From Phenylobacterium sp. (GTDB taxonomy: Bacteria; Pseudomonadota; Alphaproteobacteria; Caulobacterales; Caulobacteraceae): a stretch of DNA of 46,538 nt. Positions 42,330-46,538 of the stretch are shown in pieces; within the stretch, counting starts at the first letter, position 1; every line of letters starts with the position of its first letter. Location: contig NZ_JAUSLW010000208.1 in NCBI RefSeq assembly GCF_030645195.1, forward strand, positions 1 to 46,538, in the 5' to 3' direction. Below the pieces are notes generated by a model. The model was not told the DNA's origin, made no database searches, and was given only the letters and a program-made list of their open reading frames with translations. The position numbers and the translations under genes are program-made.

Positions 42330-44423
42330 ATGACATCGCATTCCGATATGCGCCAGCGCCTCGACTTCATCAGGCTCGGGGCCCGCGACGTCACGGCTCT
42401 GCGAGGGCTCCGTCCGCTGATGCAAGGGGCCATTCCGGTCGCCCTGGACGCCCTCTACGAGCGGATACTCGCCTTCCCGGAGACCGCGCGGTTCTTTCCA
42501 GACGACGCCGCCCTCTCCGGGGTCAAGAACCGCCAGCAGTCTCATTGGGAGCGCATCTTCGAGGCTCAGTTCGACGAGGATTATGCGGGCGCCGCGCGAC
42601 GGATCGGCGAGGCCCATGCCCGGATCGGCCTGAACCCCAGCTGGTACATTGGCGGATACGCCACGGTGCTCCAGCATCTCGTCGAGGCCATCGTCCGTGA
42701 GAGCGCGACGCGCCCGACCGAGGCCATGTCGACCGGGACGTCCATCGGGGCTCTGATCAAGTCGGTCTTGCTCGACATCGACCTCTCCGTGGCCGCGTAT
42801 CTGGAGGCCAGCGAACAGGCTCGGGCGCAGGTCGAGGCGGCGGCGTTGGTCGAGGTGCAGGCCGCGCTCGAACGCACCAGACGCTCGGAGCAGCGGCTGG
42901 AGCTCGCCCTGGAGATCGCCGATGTCCATGTCTACGAGATGGACTATGTCCGGCGCGAACTGATCAAGGCCGGGGCCGAGGACACCTTCTTCACCGAGCC
43001 AAAGACCTACGAGGAGCTCTACCGGGACATCTATCGGATCATCGATCCGCGTGATCGCCCCGACGTCGAGGAGGCGTGGCGACGCCACCTTGAGGACGGC
43101 GCGCCCTACCGCCCCGAGTACCGGGTGGTCCGCGCCGACCACAAGGAGGTCTGGGTCTCCGCCGCCAACAGGCTGATCGCCGACCCGGATGGCCGCCCCC
43201 TCCATCTGATCGGCGCCCTTCAGGACATCACCGCCCGCAAGGCCTCCGAGCAGGCCCTGCTGCGGGCCAAGGAAGACGCCGAGACCGCCAACCTGGCCAA
43301 GTCGACCTTCCTGGCCACCATGAGTCACGAGATCCGAACGCCGCTCAATGGCATCCTGGGCATGGGACAGGTGTTGGCGAAGGAGGACCTGACCGAGCGG
43401 CAGCATGGGCAGGTGAAGGTCATCCTGCAGTCGGGCGAGATGCTGCTGAGCCTGCTCAACGATCTGCTGGACATCTCCAAGATCGAGGCCGGAAAACTGA
43501 CCATCGAGGAGGGTGAGGTCGATCTTGCCGAGATCGCCCGCTCGGCCTTCGCCAACCTCCTGGCCATGGCCGCCGAGAGAGACATCGCCGTGACCCTGGA
43601 GATCGCGCCGGAGGCCGAGGGGATCTTCAAGGGGGACCCGACGCGCGTCCGCCAGATCGTCAATAACCTGGCCTCCAACGCCCTGAAGTTCACCACCGAG
43701 GGGCAGGTCGCGCTGGTGGTGTCGAACCCGGACGGTCAATTGCGCTTCGCCGTCCGCGACACGGGGATAGGGATATCGGCGGGCAAGATCGGCGAACTGT
43801 TCCAGAAATTCACCCAGGCCGACCCCTCGATCACCCGAAGGTTCGGGGGCACGGGCCTGGGCCTGGCGATCTCCCGCGAACTCGCCCGTCTGATGGGCGG
43901 CGACGTCACCGTCGAAAGCGAGGAAGGTGTCGGCTCGACCTTCACCGCGAGGCTCCCCCTGGCGCGGTCGGAAGCCCCGCGGCAGGCCTCCGCGCAGGCG
44001 GCGGCCAACGAAGCCGAATTCGACGATCCTGGCGCGCTTCGCATCCTGGTCGCCGAAGACAATCCCGTGAACCAGATCGTCATCCAGACGATGCTGCAGC
44101 AGGCGGGGCTCAATCCCGTGGTCGTCAACGACGGTCAGGAAGCCGTGGACGCCTGGCGGACGGCGAACTGGGACCTGATCCTCATGGACGCCCAGATGCC
44201 GGTCATGGATGGGCTGACCGCGACCCGGGTCATTCGCCAGGAGGAGGCCGGACGGGGTGGCGCACGGACGCCCATCCTCGCCCTGACGGCCAATGTGATG
44301 GCTCATCATCTGAGTTCCTACATGCAGGCCGGCATGGATGGGCTGGTCGGCAAGCCCATCGACGCGGCCAAGCTGTTGATCGCGATGGAGGCGGCGCTGG
44401 ACGAGGCGCAATTATCTGGCTAG
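42330..44423 (+). CDS. Globin-coupled hybrid histidine kinase (globin-PAS-HisKA-HATPase-REC)
   Basis: A 697-residue cytosolic sensor with no membrane segment. Residues about 8-160 form a protoglobin domain whose [20 protein letters not shown] block carries the proximal haem ligand, H96. A PAS domain follows (about 190-303), then HisKA with [10 protein letters not shown] (phospho-His333), HATPase with [16 protein letters not shown] (477-481) and [10 protein letters not shown], and a C-terminal receiver with EDN (D577), phosphoacceptor D620 and K675. It should sense O2, NO or CO through haem. The ATG at 42330 has GAGGAG about 8 nt upstream. No HPt partner or second regulator is adjacent. Confidence 0.92.
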   Translation: MTSHSDMRQRLDFIRLGARDVTALRGLRPLMQGAIPVALDALYERILAFPETARFFPDDAALSGVKNRQQSHWERIFEAQFDEDYAGAARRIGEAHARIGLNPSWYIGGYATVLQHLVEAIVRESATRPTEAMSTGTSIGALIKSVLLDIDLSVAAYLEASEQARAQVEAAALVEVQAALERTRRSEQRLELALEIADVHVYEMDYVRRELIKAGAEDTFFTEPKTYEELYRDIYRIIDPRDRPDVEEAWRRHLEDGAPYRPEYRVVRADHKEVWVSAANRLIADPDGRPLHLIGALQDITARKASEQALLRAKEDAETANLAKSTFLATMSHEIRTPLNGILGMGQVLAKEDLTERQHGQVKVILQSGEMLLSLLNDLLDISKIEAGKLTIEEGEVDLAEIARSAFANLLAMAAERDIAVTLEIAPEAEGIFKGDPTRVRQIVNNLASNALKFTTEGQVALVVSNPDGQLRFAVRDTGIGISAGKIGELFQKFTQADPSITRRFGGTGLGLAISRELARLMGGDVTVESEEGVGSTFTARLPLARSEAPRQASAQAAANEAEFDDPGALRILVAEDNPVNQIVIQTMLQQAGLNPVVVNDGQEAVDAWRTANWDLILMDAQMPVMDGLTATRVIRQEEAGRGGARTPILALTANVMAHHLSSYMQAGMDGLVGKPIDAAKLLIAMEAALDEAQLSG

Positions 44424-44634
44424 CAGCCGGACGGCATGTGGCCCCAATTTGGGTGAAAATGCATTCAGTTGCGCCCCTGCGTTTGCCCTGTCGTCGCAAT
44501 CCCCTCACGGCGTGGATACGGGCAGGGCGGGTGGCCGCGCCTTGGCCTCGCGCCCTGCCGCCGAACCCCTCTTGGCGCCCCTTACGGCAGGGGACTAGCT
44601 GTCGCCCGGACATTCGCGTTGGGAGGCGCCGGTC

Positions 44635-46440
44635 ATGGGCAAGGTGGTCAGAATCGGCGGGGCCGGCGGTTTCCTGGGGGATTCCTCCGTGGCCGCCCCA
44701 CAGCTGCTCAAGGGCGGCAAGCTCGACTACATGATCCTCGACTACCTGGCCGAGGCCACCATGTCGGCGCTGGGCCAGCTCAAGGCCGCTCGGCCGGACC
44801 AGGGCTTCGCCCGCGACTTCACCGAATGGGTCTGGAAGGACAACCTCCAGGAGCTCAAGGCCCAGGGGGTGAAGATCGTCACCAATGCCGGCGGCCTCAA
44901 CCCCCAGGCCTGCCGCGCGCGGATGGAGGAGCTGGCCGCCGCCGCGGGCCTTAGCTTCAAGATCGCCGTCGTCGAGGGCGACGACCTGATGGACCGGCTG
45001 GGCGACCTGTCCGCCCGCGGCCTCACCGAGATGTTCACGAACGCGGCCTTCCCCGATCCCGCCCACGTCTTCACCGCCAACGCCTATTTCGGCGGCCGGC
45101 CCATCGCGGAGGCGCTCGCCGCCGGGGCCGACATGGTGATCACCGGCCGGGTGGTGGACAGCGCGCTGGCGCTCGGGCCGCTGATGCACGAGTTCGGCTG
45201 GACCGACGACGACCACGACAAGCTCTCGGCCGGCTCGCTCGCCGGCCACGTCATCGAGTGCGGCGCCCAGGCCACCGGCGGCCTGTTCACCGACTGGGAG
45301 GAGGTCCCCGACTGGGCCCACATCGGCTATCCGGTGATCGAATGCCAGGCCGACGGCGGCTTCGTGGTCACCAAGCCGCCAGGCACCGGCGGCCTGGTCT
45401 CGCCGGCCGCCGTGGCCGAGCAGATCCTCTACGAGGTGGGCGATCCCCAGGGCTACGCCCTGCCCGACGTGGTCTGCGACTTCACCCAGGTGAAGGTGGA
45501 GGCCGTGGGGCCCGACCGCGTACGCGTCACCGGCGCCAAGGGCTATCCCGCCAGCGGGGCCTACAAGGTCTGCATCACCTTCGAGGACGGCTACCGCTTC
45601 ATCGGGGCCATGCCGGTGGTGGGCCGCGACGCCGCCCGCAAGGCCCAGCGCCAGGCCGAGGCCCTGCTGGAGCGGCTGGGCGACATGCTGCGCGACCGCA
45701 ACCTGCCGCCCCTGCGCGACAGCCGCATCGAGCTCTTGGGGGCGGAGTCCTCCTACGGCGCCCAGGCCCGTCCCGAGGCGATGGCCGTGCGCGAGGTGGT
45801 CGCCCGGGTCGGCGCCGAGCACGAGAGCGCCGAGGCCCTGGGTCTGCTGGCCCGCGAGTTCGCCTCGCCCACCACCTCCATGAGCGTCGGCTCCACCGGC
45901 TGGTTCGGCGGCGCGCCGACCATCACCCCGGTGGCGCGGGTCTATTCCGTCCTGCTGCCCCGCACCGAGGTCCCGGCGGTCGTGTCGGTTGGGGACAGAA
46001 CCTTCACCGTCGAGGCGGTTCCGCCAGCCAAGCCCTTCGACCCCGCCATGGTCACCCGCCCGGAGGTCCCCACCGCTCCGGCCGACGAAGCGGTCATCCA
46101 GGTTCCCCTGATCGACGTCGCCTGGGCCCGCTCAGGCGACAAGGGCGACGCCTTCAACATCGGGGTCATCGCGCGCCGGCCGCAATACCTGCCCTGGATC
46201 CGCAAGGCGCTCTCACCCCAGGCGGTGCAGGCCTTCTTCGCCCACGAGTTCGAGGGGGCCAAGGCGCCCCAGGTGATCGCCTACGACCTGCCGGGCCTCC
46301 AGGCCCTGAACCTGCACTGCATCCAGGCGCTCGGCGGCGGCCAGTTCTCCAGCCTGCGCCTGGACCCGCTGGCCAAGGGCAAGGCCCAGCAACTCCTCGA
46401 CATGCCCATCGACATCCCCGCCCGCCTGCTGGCGCGGTGA
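44635..46440 (+). CDS. AtuA-family (acyclic terpene utilisation, DUF1446) protein
   Basis: A 601-residue cytosolic protein of the AtuA family. The N-terminal domain (VRIGGAGGFLGDSSVAAPQLL to about residue 360) is DUF1446, with VTNAGGLNPQACRARMEELA and ITGRVVDSALALGPLMHEF. A C-terminal domain from about 490 (VPLIDVAWARSGDKGDAFNIGVIARRP) is found in full-length AtuA. In Pseudomonas atuA is in the citronellol/geranyl-CoA catabolic cluster but its exact role is unclear. Here atu partner genes are not in view, so the substrate is unknown. The ATG at 44635 has GGGAGG 9 nt upstream. The 211-nt gap before it holds no other gene. Confidence 0.9.
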   Translation: MGKVVRIGGAGGFLGDSSVAAPQLLKGGKLDYMILDYLAEATMSALGQLKAARPDQGFARDFTEWVWKDNLQELKAQGVKIVTNAGGLNPQACRARMEELAAAAGLSFKIAVVEGDDLMDRLGDLSARGLTEMFTNAAFPDPAHVFTANAYFGGRPIAEALAAGADMVITGRVVDSALALGPLMHEFGWTDDDHDKLSAGSLAGHVIECGAQATGGLFTDWEEVPDWAHIGYPVIECQADGGFVVTKPPGTGGLVSPAAVAEQILYEVGDPQGYALPDVVCDFTQVKVEAVGPDRVRVTGAKGYPASGAYKVCITFEDGYRFIGAMPVVGRDAARKAQRQAEALLERLGDMLRDRNLPPLRDSRIELLGAESSYGAQARPEAMAVREVVARVGAEHESAEALGLLAREFASPTTSMSVGSTGWFGGAPTITPVARVYSVLLPRTEVPAVVSVGDRTFTVEAVPPAKPFDPAMVTRPEVPTAPADEAVIQVPLIDVAWARSGDKGDAFNIGVIARRPQYLPWIRKALSPQAVQAFFAHEFEGAKAPQVIAYDLPGLQALNLHCIQALGGGQFSSLRLDPLAKGKAQQLLDMPIDIPARLLAR

Positions 46441-46484
46441 TGTCCTGGCTGGTCAGGATGACCGAGCGACGGCGGCTCAGCTGT

Positions 46485-46525
46485 CCTTCTCCCCTTGCGG
46501 GAGAAGGTGGCCCTGCGGAGCAGGG
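46485..46525. repeat. CCTTCTCCC intergenic double-hairpin repeat
   Basis: CCTTCTCCC (46485-46493) pairs with GGGAGAAGG (46499-46507) around a 5-nt loop, and CCCTGC (46511-46516) pairs with GCAGGG (46520-46525) around GGA. This tandem-hairpin form is a dispersed intergenic repeat I associate with Caulobacterales genomes. A related single hairpin is at 18812-18842. Confidence 0.7.
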
Positions 46526-46538
46526 TCGGGGTCGCACG

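Noticed and set aside
44424-44634. Regulatory element before the AtuA gene
   Set aside because: GC-rich sequence without a clear promoter, inverted repeat or terminator; only the ribosome site GGGAGG is evident.

Overview
The window is GC-rich, densely coding bacterial DNA. It carries almost no intergenic space, many 1-4 nt start/stop overlaps, and an alphaproteobacterial division and cell wall (dcw) cluster preceded by RNase P RNA. GANTC (CcrM-type) and TTAAC (CtrA-like) motifs lie upstream of mraZ. Together these point to Caulobacterales, possibly Phenylobacterium or a relative; the genus is an inference. I see no insertion sequence, prophage, CRISPR array, rRNA or tRNA.

Layout. Bases 1-9.1 kb are accessory metabolism and stress: the tail of an acyl-CoA dehydrogenase, a fatty acid desaturase, an NTF2-like protein with its TetR partner, an SDR-DoxX fusion with a DUF2269 membrane protein, an ArsR-SRPBCC pair, TerB-like and TerC genes that share a duplicated leader element, and an old yellow enzyme. 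Bases 9.1-16.3 kb hold housekeeping genes: a divergent PTPS/QueD-like protein, dihydrouridine synthase, an aspartic protease, a DUF1289 protein, a thioesterase, a small secreted protein, a phospholipase D/endonuclease pair, a lone TonB-C domain protein and an adenine/adenosine deaminase. Bases 16.3-18.8 kb hold a two-gene acyl-CoA dehydrogenase operon behind an 18-bp palindrome. Bases 18.8-22.8 kb contain an unusual leader with a 43-codon ORF, DUF3052, an EamA transporter, an AmpD-like amidase, a PaiB-like protein and a GNAT acetyltransferase.

Bases 22.8-38.2 kb are the core: rnpB, mraZ, rsmH, ftsL, ftsI, murE, murF, mraY, murD, ftsW, murG, then a RelE-type toxin-antitoxin pair, then murC, murB and a histidine-phosphatase-like gene. 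The genes make and polymerise lipid II for septal growth: MurC/D/E/F build the UDP-MurNAc-pentapeptide, MraY and MurG make lipid II, and FtsW/FtsI polymerise and cross-link it with FtsL. The ddl-ftsQ-ftsA-ftsZ end of the classical cluster does not follow murB here.

Bases 38.2-42.0 kb hold a possible catabolic island: a VOC protein and TetR regulator diverging from an alpha/beta hydrolase and an acyl-CoA-dehydrogenase-like flavoprotein. Behind it lies a decayed, internally deleted copy of the murB-end/histidine-phosphatase junction. Bases 42.3-46.4 kb hold a globin-coupled (probable haem/O2-sensing) hybrid histidine kinase and an AtuA-family protein, and the window ends in an intergenic repeat.

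The best leads are the duplicated structured leader shared by terB-like and terC, the toxin-antitoxin pair inside the dcw cluster, the gene remnant near 42.1 kb, the globin-coupled kinase, and the SD-sequestering leader at 19.1 kb.
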